Of a stretch of 58,965 nucleotides of DNA, positions 15,340 through 23,090 are shown in pieces. Origin of the DNA: a virus; IMG/VR virus record IMGVR_UViG_3300012210_000001, positions 1 through 58,965 of that record. One strand, given 5' to 3'. Position numbers and translations under genes: made by a program. The notes under the pieces are model-generated. The model searched no databases and had not been told where the DNA came from. It was given only the letters and a program-made list of their open reading frames with translations. Positions within the stretch are counted from its first letter, which is position 1, and every line of letters begins with the position of its first letter.

Positions 15340-16038
15340 TTAATGACATTCATTTAATAATTCGATTAATTTAGCCGCTTGTGCTATTCTGATTCTTTCT
15401 CTAGCATAAGCAGCATCAGCATCAGCAGCATAAGCAGCAGCAGCAGCAGCAGCATCAGCAGCAGCATCAGCAGCAGCATCAGCAGCATCAGCAGCATCAG
15501 CAGCAGCATCAGCAGCATAAGCATAAGCATAAGCATAAGCATAAGCAGGAGCAGATTTTCGGGCTTCCAACCATTCTTGAGTGGAAATTATTCTGTTTTG
15601 AGAATATAAATCTGCAATTTTCTGAATTGCATTTCTATTCATATTTGTTCTTGCATACTGAATAACTCCATATTCTTTATTTATTAATAGCCATATCGCA
15701 AATTTAGGCCAAACTGTCTTTAAAATAGCGCCCACATGAATTGCGGATAAGAATTGTCCGGGCCAAAGCTTGGCATGGTCTAATGGTAATCCTTCAAATA
15801 TTCCGTCTTCTAGTCTTGCTAATAGTCTTGGAATACCTAGTTGAATTTCATATTGAGCATGAATTGAACCAGAACAATCATTCTGCCCCATGTCAAGAGT
15901 GCATCCAACTGCACAGCCTTTTCCATTTTCCCAATAGAAACCCTTTTTAATCTCATCTGCTATTCTATGCCCTTCGACACGTGCCAAAAATTTATCTTTA
16001 ATAGCTTGATCGTTATGATAAGCCCTCAAATTTTCCAT
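15340..16038 (-). CDS. Phage protein with Ala/Asp/Tyr repeat tract
   Basis: 232 residues. The start at 16038 (MENLRAYHNDQ) has GGAGG at 8 bases; an ATG at 16044 is too close to it. The N-terminal about 150 residues (KGCAVGCTLDMGQNDCSGS, GIPRLLARLEDGIFEGLP) belong to a conserved phage and bacterial family of unknown function. A low-complexity AYAYA/ADAADAA tract near residues 165-210 follows, encoded by a CAG-rich microsatellite, and then a short basic helix. Confidence 0.7.
   Translation of the reverse strand: MENLRAYHNDQAIKDKFLARVEGHRIADEIKKGFYWENGKGCAVGCTLDMGQNDCSGSIHAQYEIQLGIPRLLARLEDGIFEGLPLDHAKLWPGQFLSAIHVGAILKTVWPKFAIWLLINKEYGVIQYARTNMNRNAIQKIADLYSQNRIISTQEWLEARKSAPAYAYAYAYAYAADAAADAADAADAAADAAADAAAAAAAYAADADAAYARERIRIAQAAKLIELLNECH
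15402..15547. repeat. Imperfect (CAGCAT/CAGCAG/CATAAG)n microsatellite
   Basis: About 145 bases of trinucleotide-type repeats (AGCATCAGCAGC and AGCATA units) lie in frame inside the gene at 15340, encoding Ala, Asp and Tyr. Such a tract can change length by slippage in multiples of three without a frameshift. It is also far richer in GC than its surroundings. Confidence 0.9.
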
Positions 16039-16040
16039 AA

Positions 16041-16277
16041 TCATTCCTCCAAAAGTTGTTGAATCGTTTCATCACTGGAGACATTGAATTGATTCCATGC
16101 CTCCACTAATCCATAATTATCTGCAAATTCATCAATGCGCCGTCTTAATTCTCTGAGTTCATTTTCAGTTTGTATATGTTCATAATCAGCGACACTTAAT
16201 CCTGCTTTTATTTCACTCATCATGCCTTGTTGATGGCGAATGACTTCGATTAATGTTTGAATGTCTTTATTTTCCAT
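16041..16277 (-). CDS. Small acidic helical protein
   Basis: 78 residues, mostly amphipathic helix (RELRRRIDEFADNYGLVEAW), preceded by GGAGGAAG. It overlaps the upstream gene end by 11 bases. Its stop at 16041 lies 3 bases before the next gene start. No family is recognised. Confidence 0.6.
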   Translation of the reverse strand: MENKDIQTLIEVIRHQQGMMSEIKAGLSVADYEHIQTENELRELRRRIDEFADNYGLVEAWNQFNVSSDETIQQLLEE

Positions 16278-16641
16278 TGGCTTCCTCCTTGAGTTTTTTT
16301 AATTTTTTATCAATCCATTTACGGGTTGCCGGATATTTAAGACAATATACATATGATTCAATTATGGTAACACCAAAATCTAAAGCATTGGAAAGATTAA
16401 TTAAATGCTTTATATCTTCTTCTATTTCTTGCTGCTTATCAATAAATAATTCAAATTTACTGTGTATGAATGAATCAAGGGACCGTGAAGAAGGTTCCCA
16501 TGAACCTTCGGTTTGCTCTTTCTCGTTATAATATAATTTATCATTCATTATTTTATATAAATATTCATAATTTCGTGTCGGTTCTTTCTCTACTAGAATA
16601 ATACCTTTATATAATTCTGGAAGTGCTTCAATTAAATTCAT
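16267..16641 (-). CDS. Hypothetical protein
   Basis: A 124-residue helical charged protein with a GSWEPSSRSLDSF segment and a basic C-terminus (KKLKKLKEEANGK). The start overlaps the stop of the YopX gene by ATGA. No motif is recognised. Confidence 0.6.
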   Translation of the reverse strand: MNLIEALPELYKGIILVEKEPTRNYEYLYKIMNDKLYYNEKEQTEGSWEPSSRSLDSFIHSKFELFIDKQQEIEEDIKHLINLSNALDFGVTIIESYVYCLKYPATRKWIDKKLKKLKEEANGK

Positions 16642-17072
16642 TTGTCTTCTCCTAATAATTCAGGGTTTTGGTAGATATTGCCGATTATTTCGCAGTAATC
16701 AATAAATTGAAATATTCCTACCATTTCACCATCATCAGTTAATTCTAATATTTCTCCATTATCGCATAATAATAAAAATGATGCTTCTTTATAGATTATT
16801 TGGCAAATATATATTTCCGGCTCCTTAAGAAGTGTTCCTGGCCCAAAAGATATTTTAACAATATCCCCTTCACACAATTCTACTCCATTAATATCTTTGC
16901 AGTCTTCGCCGAGATATTGCATGATCTCACATTCAGATAATGTAAATATCAAAGCTCTTTCGGCAACAATAATATATTGACCAGATAATTGGGATGCTAA
17001 TATATCAGTTAATGTAAAGTCTGAAATAATTTTTAATTCTTTATGCCACGCCCTAAATTTAAACTGTCTCAT
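16638..17072 (-). CDS. YopX family protein
   Basis: 144 residues. The start at 17072 (MRQFKFRAWHKELK) follows GGAGAG; an upstream in-frame ATG is less likely. The FKFRAW opening, MQYLGEDCKDINGVELCEGDIVK in the middle and CEIIGNIYQNPELL at the end are the YopX signature. These phage and prophage proteins have unknown function. It overlaps the preceding gene by 14 bases. Confidence 0.9.
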   Translation of the reverse strand: MRQFKFRAWHKELKIISDFTLTDILASQLSGQYIIVAERALIFTLSECEIMQYLGEDCKDINGVELCEGDIVKISFGPGTLLKEPEIYICQIIYKEASFLLLCDNGEILELTDDGEMVGIFQFIDYCEIIGNIYQNPELLGEDK

Positions 17073-17640
17073 TTTGTCTCTCCATTTTATATTCAGTCCG
17101 AAACTCACCCGGATGCCATGACCATGGTTTTTCTTTCGCTAATGCCTCATTGAGTGCTTCAAATGCTTCTTGGACTTCTTCACTCGCACATTCTTCAAAA
17201 TACATATCTTCAGGATAAATATCCTCCCAATAATCATCTGATATTTGACTTGGCTGCACTCCTTCGCAAATAGTGAGCCTTAAATCTTCATAAGATATCT
17301 CGGGTTCCTCATCTTCTAAAAAACACTCAATCTGATCTGAATCAAAAAAATATTTATCATAAGTATCTGAATAGAGAGGCGTAATTCCATCCCATTCTTT
17401 AAAGGGTTTTTTATTGTATTTTTCTATTTTTTTCGTCTGAGAACATGGTTTGCACCATCCATATTTTACAAATATTTCTCCACATTCACATTTTCGATGC
17501 GTGCAGCCATCATATCGGGCCATGCGCTCATCTTCATTATAAAAGCATCTATTTTTGCTGACCCATCCTGTTACGGTAATAAGCTGTGCAGATTCTTCAT
17601 CCGTTTCAAAGATGATTTTATCTTGAATATTATTATTCAT
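17059..17640 (-). CDS. Conserved phage protein with zinc site
   Basis: 193 residues. VTGWVSKNRCFYNEDERMAR, then CTHRKCECGEIF and WCKPC form a zinc-binding cluster near residues 45-68, followed by acidic segments and PWSWHPGEFR near the end. The layout (VTGWV, zinc cluster, PFKEWDG, SWxPGxxR) matches a widespread small phage family of unknown function. The start overlaps the stop of the 48-residue gene at 17637 (ATGA). Confidence 0.75.
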   Translation of the reverse strand: MNNNIQDKIIFETDEESAQLITVTGWVSKNRCFYNEDERMARYDGCTHRKCECGEIFVKYGWCKPCSQTKKIEKYNKKPFKEWDGITPLYSDTYDKYFFDSDQIECFLEDEEPEISYEDLRLTICEGVQPSQISDDYWEDIYPEDMYFEECASEEVQEAFEALNEALAKEKPWSWHPGEFRTEYKMERQNETV

Positions 17641-17783
17641 AATGATCTTAGCCTCCTATCTATATCGGCCCTTATTAAAAAGCCTTCATCTGATTGTAAT
17701 TCAAACTTTTTCAATTGACGCTTTGCAATTTCTCTAATGGCTTTTGAGAAATGCAATTTATTCTTTTTTTTCTGAGTCTTCAT
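17637..17783 (-). CDS. Small basic protein
   Basis: A 48-residue strongly basic helical protein (MKTQKKKNKLHFSKAIREIA). An excellent AAGGAGG lies just upstream and the stop forms ATGA with the next start. It starts inside the 3' end of the gene at 17758 (26-base overlap). Function unknown; the charge suggests nucleic-acid or acidic-protein binding. Confidence 0.65.
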   Translation of the reverse strand: MKTQKKKNKLHFSKAIREIAKRQLKKFELQSDEGFLIRADIDRRLRSL

Positions 17784-18063
17784 TATCTTCCTCCTTCTCT
17801 ATTTCTTCAGAAGAAAAATAATATTCTTGATGAAGACTCATTGAAACACTGAATCTTTTGGTTTCACTATTAACTACCATTGACTTAACAATAACCACAA
17901 ACTCCTCATATTCTCCATACGGATCACCATCTCCCCATCCGTCATGAGTAAATTTCTCAATGGCCTTTTCTGCGGCATCGTCAAAATCACATGCTAAAAT
18001 AATTTCTCCATCATCTAATTCATGACCTTCTGAATCTAATGTAGTGCATAAATAACTTTCCAT
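17758..18063 (-). CDS. Acidic hypothetical protein
   Basis: 101 residues, rich in Asp and Glu, with a C-terminal EEIEKEEDNEDSEKKE tail. The central part looks alpha/beta. Its start abuts or overlaps the membrane gene by one base (18063). A DNA-mimic role is conceivable for such an acidic protein, but nothing specific supports it. Confidence 0.6.
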   Translation of the reverse strand: MESYLCTTLDSEGHELDDGEIILACDFDDAAEKAIEKFTHDGWGDGDPYGEYEEFVVIVKSMVVNSETKRFSVSMSLHQEYYFSSEEIEKEEDNEDSEKKE

Positions 18064-18236
18064 TAAAACTGCCCTCCTTTAATCCCTAACCAACTATATA
18101 TTTTAAACTTATCATGGTCTTTCAATGATTTTTGTTTAAACGCCTCAAGTTGCCGACACATTTGATAGTAACTGTGGTATAGAAACCCCGAGCATAGTAA
18201 GATGACAATCAGACAAACTATTTTTAATGCAATCAT
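18063..18236 (-). CDS. Single-TM protein
   Basis: 57 residues, starting MIALKIVCLIVILLCSGF at 18236 with AAGGAG 7 bases upstream. The N-terminal TM or signal anchor is followed by a basic region. It overlaps the 3' end of the gene at 18145 by 92 bases in another frame, unusual even for this compact genome; both have usable RBSs. Confidence 0.55.
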   Translation of the reverse strand: MIALKIVCLIVILLCSGFLYHSYYQMCRQLEAFKQKSLKDHDKFKIYSWLGIKGGQF

Positions 18237-18555
18237 GCGCAATCTCCTTTCCAAAAAAGTCAGTTATAAACGTGGTCAATGAATCATCATTCAATGGTAA
18301 ATCATTGACATAAAGAAACTTAGCAAAATAAAGGTTAGCCATGTTTTTAAAAGTATTTTGGTTTCTTTTTTTCATAAGCAAATATTGTTTACCGTATAAA
18401 TATTCCATAATTTCGACCACTCTTTCATTCGTAACTTGATCCAAGCGCGGCCATTGAATTTTATTTTCGATATCTGATAATATATTCCATCCAGATTGCC
18501 AGTGAACAGTTGGGTGAATCATATTAATGATGGATGGCAGCATATATTCTTTCAT
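18145..18555 (-). CDS. Hypothetical protein
   Basis: 136 residues, mixed helical, with AGAGG upstream. It overlaps the upstream zinc gene stop (18552) by ATGA and the downstream TM gene by 92 bases. The last 30 residues may be poorly constrained because of that overlap. No family is recognised. Confidence 0.55.
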   Translation of the reverse strand: MKEYMLPSIINMIHPTVHWQSGWNILSDIENKIQWPRLDQVTNERVVEIMEYLYGKQYLLMKKRNQNTFKNMANLYFAKFLYVNDLPLNDDSLTTFITDFFGKEIAHDCIKNSLSDCHLTMLGVSIPQLLSNVSAT

Positions 18556-18785
18556 GAATAACCTCTTATTTTATGAATATGTTGAGCCAAATCAGGGTGT
18601 TGATAATGCAGCATAGACCAGTACTTTCCGTACCATTCGTCATAAGCCTTGGTAATTGAATCATAAATATTGGTATGATTCTTACAGTCTTCACACCGTA
18701 AATGGTAATGAATGGGATTGATGGGATCATCGGCATATAAGCTAATAGAGGTCCCTTCGCAATCCAGGCAAGAAATATCGCTCAT
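18552..18785 (-). CDS. C4 zinc-ribbon protein
   Basis: 77 residues with CLDC at 6-9 and CEDC at 31-34, then AYDEWYGKYW. The arrangement (two CxxC knuckles followed by an AxxxW helix) resembles Lar-type restriction-alleviation zinc ribbons, but it is too divergent for a firm call. ATGA coupling on both sides. Confidence 0.65.
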   Translation of the reverse strand: MSDISCLDCEGTSISLYADDPINPIHYHLRCEDCKNHTNIYDSITKAYDEWYGKYWSMLHYQHPDLAQHIHKIRGYS

Positions 18786-19180
18786 AAAGTCTCCATCCGA
18801 TCTGACAAATTCTTAATAAATTCTTGATGCGCATGTCCCGATTCATACAGCGATTGCCAATAAGCATGTTCTGCGAATTCGGTAAATATTTGATCAATGT
18901 CTTGACGTGCAGCATTTAGAATGATAGTATATATTTTGTCCACTACTTCCTGGGCATTGAGTTTATTGTTGTAATGGTCTTCTAAGACCGCAATCATATT
19001 GCGCGCTGGGTCCGGGTGATATTGCAATATTTCACAGCCGTCAAAATGACTGTGATCTTTGAGAACCGCTATCGCTATCTGTTGTTGGTCTTTAGTGGGT
19101 AAATCATCGAGTTTCTCAACTGAACCAATATAATAGTGTTGGGTTACTAAATGTACAAGTTCTGTGTGATCAATCCGCAT
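18782..19180 (-). CDS. Hypothetical protein, first gene of the left arm
   Basis: A 132-residue helical protein, His/Gln-rich (YWQSLYESGHAHQEF), preceded by AAGGAG. It is the first minus-strand gene leaving the 750-bp non-coding region, so it is probably early expressed. No motif is recognised. Confidence 0.6.
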   Translation of the reverse strand: MRIDHTELVHLVTQHYYIGSVEKLDDLPTKDQQQIAIAVLKDHSHFDGCEILQYHPDPARNMIAVLEDHYNNKLNAQEVVDKIYTIILNAARQDIDQIFTEFAEHAYWQSLYESGHAHQEFIKNLSDRMETL

Positions 19181-19348
19181 ACAATAGCTCCTTGTTAATG
19201 TAATAGAGGCCGCAGTATAAGCAGTCCAATGAAGGCTTACTAGTTACTTTGTCCTATTGTTTTGTAGGAAAAGCCGTATAATCCTAACCTTTTTTTCTCG
19301 GATAGATTAATCTGAATTATACATTTTATTTCTTGGAAAATACAGTGC

Positions 19349-19480
19349 TTATGACATGACTTGCCTATTTAATACGGTGGGAGGGTTGGCTGTTAAAAGA
19401 ACGTATCCCACCAAGAAAAGTGCTACAACCATACCTGTAGCAGTGAACACGTTCAGAAGGACGATCAATGAGCTACTCAT
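19349..19480 (-). CDS. Possible 43-residue membrane peptide
   Basis: The ORF encodes a clear TM helix (VVALFLVGYVLLTA) and ends LNRQVMS. No convincing RBS or leaderless promoter precedes the ATG, so it may be chance within the non-coding hub. Confidence 0.3.
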   Translation of the reverse strand: MSSSLIVLLNVFTATGMVVALFLVGYVLLTANPPTVLNRQVMS

Positions 19481-19649
19481 CTTAAGAATTGTTTTGTAAA
19501 AACATCTCTTCAAATAGCTAACGCGGGGAGCGGAGCGAGCCGCATACCGAGGTACCCCGAGGAATAATGGTCTTAAGCCAACGGAAGGTTTAAAAGAAAA
19601 GAATAATATCTCTCAGTACCGATTGACTTACTTGATTACTTTCACTACA

Positions 19650-19685
19650 ATTATTCAGTCAATTCGTAAGAATTGAGTGAATAAT
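19650..19685. promoter_or_regulatory. 16-bp hairpin with GTAA tetraloop
   Basis: ATTATTCAGTCAATTC pairs with GAATTGAGTGAATAAT with one mismatch around GTAA, a GNRA-class tetraloop if transcribed. It is unusually strong for this AT-rich genome and sits in the candidate origin. Confidence 0.6.
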
Positions 19686-19894
19686 CCTGCTAGGAGCACA
19701 GAAAAATAGTTAAGATATCAGAGAAATGGGAAAAAGTCAAGTGTTTTCTGCAATTTCTCAATAAAACAACCAAATATCAACTTTTTCCTACAGACTACAA
19801 TCAAGTTTTTCCTACAAAATAGGGTCTAAATTCCATGAAAATATTTTTTTTTGCAAAAATCACCTCTTTTTTGCTATTAAATACTTGATTTATA

Positions 19895-19924
19895 TTGCTA
19901 TTATTCTGAAAAAAATGTTATGAT
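19895..19924 (+). promoter_or_regulatory. Promoter TTGCTA-18-TATGAT
   Basis: The -35 is at 19895-19900 and the -10 at 19919-19924. The -10 ends 7 nt before the ATG at 19932, predicting a leaderless transcript. No Shine-Dalgarno is present, which fits. Confidence 0.6.
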
Positions 19925-19931
19925 TTAGACC

Positions 19932-20339
19932 ATGAAAAGAAAGTGTCCTTTAGAAAATGCAGAAGCAAAAATGTTCAAAGATTGGGCTGATTATCATCCT
20001 ATTGTTAAGCTTTATTTAGCTCCAATACCCAATGGTGGGTCACGTAATAAACTGGAAGCACTGAATATGCGGCGGCGTGGTCAGACACGTGCGGGGGTAA
20101 GTGATTACTTTTTGGCCTATCCTGTCGATAAACAAAAATGGGATGATAAGCTGCATGGATTGTTCACTACCCATTGTAATGGCCTTTGGATTGAATTAAA
20201 GCGCCGTGATAAGACGATTAGTAAACCCACCCCTGAGCAGCGGGAATGGCTGGAACGCATGACAGACATCGGTTATGCGACCGTAGTGGCGTATGGGGCT
20301 GATGAGGCTATCAAGGCGGTGGAAGAATACTTGCGTTAA
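19932..20339 (+). CDS. VRR-NUC domain nuclease
   Basis: 135 residues. PNGGSRNKLEALNMRRRGQT, GVSDYFLAYP, then GLWIELKRRDKT and TPEQREWLERM with a terminal VVAYGADEAIKAVEEYL form the standalone phage VRR-NUC (PD-(D/E)xK) fold. The D of GVSDYF and the ELK are the predicted metal-binding residues. Relatives cut branched or single-stranded DNA and may resolve junctions. It is a lone plus-strand gene beside the candidate origin. Confidence 0.9.
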   Translation: MKRKCPLENAEAKMFKDWADYHPIVKLYLAPIPNGGSRNKLEALNMRRRGQTRAGVSDYFLAYPVDKQKWDDKLHGLFTTHCNGLWIELKRRDKTISKPTPEQREWLERMTDIGYATVVAYGADEAIKAVEEYLR

Positions 20340-20403
20340 GAATGTCTGTCTTAGCGATAAAACGCTCAGGTACCACCTGGGTTAGTTAGGGTGGACATTA
20401 TTA

Positions 20404-20595
20404 TTATGTAGGATTGTCTATTAATGGACAAATGCAGCAGTCCATTTCCGCCGGTAATCCATCCCAGATCAATAGACCGTCCCATTCATGACAGAAATGA
20501 AGCCCAGGGAGGATTACCAAGTCATCCTCGGTAATATAACCGCGCTGGTCAATCTCATTGAATAGCTTAGATTGCTCAGGAGTCATTTCTTGCAT
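20404..20595 (-). CDS. Small Cys-containing phage protein
   Basis: 63 residues. LPGLHFCHEWDGLLIWDG and EMDCCICPL give four cysteines and one His, a likely metal site; the HFCxEWD...DCCxC pattern recurs in small phage proteins. A 15-codon ORF overlapping the upstream stop (TAATG) leads into it, suggesting reinitiation. Confidence 0.6.
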   Translation of the reverse strand: MQEMTPEQSKLFNEIDQRGYITEDDLVILPGLHFCHEWDGLLIWDGLPAEMDCCICPLIDNPT

Positions 20596-20629
20596 AAAAA
20601 TTCACGATCCTTCAATTCAATATTGCTCA

Positions 20630-21025
20630 TTATTCTTCTCCATCCAAATCCAATAGACGATTATACATATCATTATGAACTTTAATAGCTTCTTCTGTTG
20701 TTTTTGCTTCGGGAGAGAAAGCATTGCATGTTGTTTCATTTTTACATACTACTGAGATTATTTTTTCATTGTCACTTCTCCAGATACTATGCATTCCCGT
20801 TGGGCTTCCACACCATATACAGTTTTTAGGTCTAGTACCCACAATTATCCATATTGATTCAATATCAGTCCTTCCAAATTTATCCACTTCAAAATCAATT
20901 TCATCAAAGCTTTTTTCAACGGATATTTCAAATCGGTCGCCTTTCTTTCGATAGAACCATTTATTGAATAGACATTGAACTATTTTGCCTTCATCCATGG
21001 CTTTAACTGCTTCCAATAAATTCAT
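20630..21025 (-). CDS. Lar-like restriction-alleviation zinc protein
   Basis: 131 residues. The N-terminal about 60 resemble small phage LLEAVKAMDEGKIV proteins. The C-terminal part has CIWCGSPTG, CKNETTCNAF and a final AIKVHNDMYNRL helix, as in Lar-type proteins that relieve type I restriction. The match is by pattern only. Its start overlaps the upstream stop by ATGA. Confidence 0.6.
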   Translation of the reverse strand: MNLLEAVKAMDEGKIVQCLFNKWFYRKKGDRFEISVEKSFDEIDFEVDKFGRTDIESIWIIVGTRPKNCIWCGSPTGMHSIWRSDNEKIISVVCKNETTCNAFSPEAKTTEEAIKVHNDMYNRLLDLDGEE

Positions 21026-21228
21026 TGCTTATCTCCTATAGTAGTCATTCGTTCACACGTATAATCTGCATATAACCCAGGCCATTGATACTTCTTTTGC
21101 CAAGCCTCTCCTACCTGCATACAGCGCGATTCTGAGGCATAGCTGCCAATAATGATTGTTTTATTGGGATGACCAAAGCCGCTGGCTAGGGTTAAGTAAG
21201 TGATAAAGCCGATACATGTCCAGATCAT
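21022..21228 (-). CDS. Exported small protein
   Basis: 68 residues with a hydrophobic N-terminus (MIWTCIGFITYLTLASGFG) that reads as a signal peptide or anchor, then a soluble part with two cysteines. ATGA overlaps occur with both neighbours. It may be periplasmic; no family is recognised. Confidence 0.6.
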   Translation of the reverse strand: MIWTCIGFITYLTLASGFGHPNKTIIIGSYASESRCMQVGEAWQKKYQWPGLYADYTCERMTTIGDKQ

Positions 21229-21503
21229 ACTGCTTTCCTCTCATTATAAGCACGATGCAATAATTTTAAAATTCGCTTTAAATGATATTCACGCTCCTTC
21301 TCATCATAAAACATGCCATCTCCCCTCGTTTCGGCTTCATATATTTTAGAACCCCCCGCATCTCCTTCAGTAGCATAAAGATGTCCATGACGCAATCGAA
21401 TATAGCCAATCTCTTCATCTCCTTTATAAACCGCATATTGTTCAGGGCAAGCATGGCATGTTAGAACAGCTCTTAATCCATCATATTCAAAGTCATCGTT
21501 CAT
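21225..21503 (-). CDS. Conserved-looking phage protein
   Basis: 92 residues. CHACPEQYAVYKGDEEIGYI and RLRHGHLYA are a pattern I associate with small conserved phage proteins of unknown function. Two cysteines near the start and a helical basic C-terminus. Coupled to the gene at 21022. Confidence 0.6.
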   Translation of the reverse strand: MNDDFEYDGLRAVLTCHACPEQYAVYKGDEEIGYIRLRHGHLYATEGDAGGSKIYEAETRGDGMFYDEKEREYHLKRILKLLHRAYNERKAV

Positions 21504-21514
21504 GATGTTCTCCC

Positions 21515-21808
21515 CTATAAGTCCATTTGATGAATACTATAATTATTTAGAAATTCTTCTTTTGTATATCTTTCTAAGGATGGATGCTTATTAATATTCT
21601 TTATTAATATTTCATTAATTTGTAGTTCGATTCTTTTATCTGGATTTGCAGTTAATAATATAAGTTGTATGGCTGGAACATATAAATTAACAGTTCTCAC
21701 TATTCCATAATCTTTGCATCCATCAATAAAATCAATAATTTCAAAGATATTCTTTCCATTCCATTCAATAGCATCTAACAATAGATCAGAATTCATTCGT
21801 ACTTTCAT
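21515..21808 (-). CDS. Hypothetical protein
   Basis: 97 residues. The start at 21808 (MKVRMNSD) has GGGGGA upstream and overlaps the previous stop. Ile/Leu/Asn-rich alpha/beta protein without a known motif. Confidence 0.55.
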   Translation of the reverse strand: MKVRMNSDLLLDAIEWNGKNIFEIIDFIDGCKDYGIVRTVNLYVPAIQLILLTANPDKRIELQINEILIKNINKHPSLERYTKEEFLNNYSIHQMDL

Positions 21809-22062
21809 GTTATCCCCCAATATCGTTTCAAGATTTTGACGGCATCCGGCGTGCTATAGAGCGATAGTTTATAAGTAGTATCGCCCTTTTCTCTGGATTT
21901 AAAATATATGCCGATCTCATCAATATCCGGTCTTCGGCCAATAAAGTGAGTACGCTTTGCTCCTAAGTGGCGCAATAAAGCAAACTCACCTTTTGTAATG
22001 GGGCGATAAATCCCCATGGGTGGTTTACCCCTCATGCCTCGTCCTGTGCCTATTTTTTTCAT
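21805..22062 (-). CDS. Small basic protein
   Basis: 85 residues beginning MKKIGTGRGMRGKPPMGIY at 22062 with AAGGAGG upstream. Basic, Gly-rich N-terminus, then an alpha/beta part. ATGA overlaps at both ends. Unknown function; nucleic-acid binding is possible from charge. Confidence 0.6.
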   Translation of the reverse strand: MKKIGTGRGMRGKPPMGIYRPITKGEFALLRHLGAKRTHFIGRRPDIDEIGIYFKSREKGDTTYKLSLYSTPDAVKILKRYWGIT

Positions 22063-22250
22063 GATAGCCTCCTTATTAAGCGTTCGCATATATTAAGTTT
22101 GCCTAATACAATTGCCATTTGCTTGTCTTTTGGCATTTCTCCAAAACCAACAGCAAGACGGCTATAGGCTATATCATTAGTAAGTCCTGCTAATTCTTGC
22201 TCTAGCTTTTGTATTTCTTCTTTTATTACATCCACCGCATTATCATTCAT
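22059..22250 (-). CDS. Small helical protein
   Basis: 63 residues forming a coiled-coil type helix pair (EEIQKLEQELAGLTNDIA). The stop overlaps the next start (ATGA) and the start overlaps the previous stop. No family is recognised. Confidence 0.6.
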   Translation of the reverse strand: MNDNAVDVIKEEIQKLEQELAGLTNDIAYSRLAVGFGEMPKDKQMAIVLGKLNICERLIRRLS

Positions 22251-22543
22251 TTCAATAACTCCTCAAATTCTTTGATTAAACATTCAATAGACTCTATATG
22301 CCCAATTTCTCGGCTCATCATAACCCGATACTCGGCCCCTTCTTTAAACTTGTCGCACGTCCTATATTTGGCCGCTATGGCAAGTTTTGATTCCTGATAA
22401 GCTTTCAATAAGCTTTTAGCCATTTGTAAGCCAGTCTCTAATAATGATTTATTAGCAGATGGTTTTATTGTGACCATAGGCACGTGACTGTCCGCCGCTC
22501 TCATAGCAATCATGGCTTTGGATGGTCTTCCTAACTTCTTCAT
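22247..22543 (-). CDS. Basic helical protein
   Basis: 98 residues beginning MKKLGRPSKAMIAMRAADS; the GRPSK motif is AT-hook-like and could touch DNA. The rest is helical and charged. It overlaps the insertion-bearing CsrA-like gene upstream by ATGA, so the two are made together. Confidence 0.6.
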   Translation of the reverse strand: MKKLGRPSKAMIAMRAADSHVPMVTIKPSANKSLLETGLQMAKSLLKAYQESKLAIAAKYRTCDKFKEGAEYRVMMSREIGHIESIECLIKEFEELLK

Positions 22544-22863
22544 GTGTTATTCTCCTGACGTAGTAAGTCTCTCTCAATCAGTTCACAGCGTAAAATATGA
22601 ATATCACGCGGTGCGCTAATGCCAATGTTGGCAAAATTAGTCATTTTATGGTTTTTAAACCGCCACCCCAGAAAATTAAGCGATATATCCGGCATAATTG
22701 AATAGGGTTCTCTTAGATTTAAGTAAAAATCTCGACAAGGGATATCGGAATCTTTAATATATAACTTTGCCGATATCCCATGACCTGATTCACCCGTCAT
22801 AATAATGAGAATTCGCGAATCAATGACGAATCCTTCGCCCACTTGTCTCCCTAAGCACAGCAT
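22540..22863 (-). CDS. CsrA-like protein with a ~50-residue central insertion
   Basis: 107 residues. The start MLCLGRQVGEGFVIDSRILI matches CsrA strand 1-2, and the end NIGISAPRDIHILRCELIERD matches CsrA strands 4-5 plus helix, keeping Leu4 and the Arg equivalent to Arg44. Residues about 28-78 (LYIKDSDIPCRDFYLNL onward) are absent from normal CsrA, replacing the loop/strand 3 region, and the HREE motif is LRCE. This suggests a remodelled RNA-binding dimer, or a protein that pairs with host CsrA. It lies in an ATGA-linked chain. Confidence 0.75.
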   Translation of the reverse strand: MLCLGRQVGEGFVIDSRILIIMTGESGHGISAKLYIKDSDIPCRDFYLNLREPYSIMPDISLNFLGWRFKNHKMTNFANIGISAPRDIHILRCELIERDLLRQENNT

Positions 22864-23063
22864 TAATTATTCTCCAGATAATGCTGATATTTCTTAAGCA
22901 TATTCACGATCTTAATAATATCATTGGTTTCAAAGTTATTAGCCCAATTCACCGGAATTTGTGATAAAATTCCATGTAAAACGTGGGGTTCTTCTTTAAA
23001 GCCGCATTTATCCCGGATCATTAAATATTGTTTTTGACCCGCATCTATCGTCATTTTCTTCAT
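22863..23063 (-). CDS. Small hypothetical protein
   Basis: A 66-residue helical protein with RBS AAGGAG. The stop shares a base with the start of the CsrA-like gene, so the two are likely coupled. No motif. Confidence 0.55.
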   Translation of the reverse strand: MKKMTIDAGQKQYLMIRDKCGFKEEPHVLHGILSQIPVNWANNFETNDIIKIVNMLKKYQHYLENN

Positions 23064-23090
23064 AATTTATCTCCTTTTATTCAAATAACC

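Larger units (their letters stand above)
19181..19931. other. Non-coding hub, candidate replication origin
   Basis: The longest intergenic stretch, between diverging transcription units. It holds two TTTTTCCTACA repeats (19782-19792, 19806-19816) and an inverted copy (19263-19272), a 36-base hairpin (19650-19685), and a second stem GAGAAAT/ATTTCTC near 19720-19760. It also has a GC-rich island near 19520-19562 and an AT-rich tract with T9 near 19843. These are origin-like features; no initiator gene is recognised. A 43-codon ORF is listed separately. Confidence 0.45.

Noticed and set aside
15402-15547. Possible CRISPR array
   Set aside because: The repeats are 3-6 base units without spacers and in frame with a protein.
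15379-15609. Plus-strand Ser/Ile repeat ORF
   Set aside because: It is the complementary reading of the CAG-type microsatellite inside the gene at 15340.
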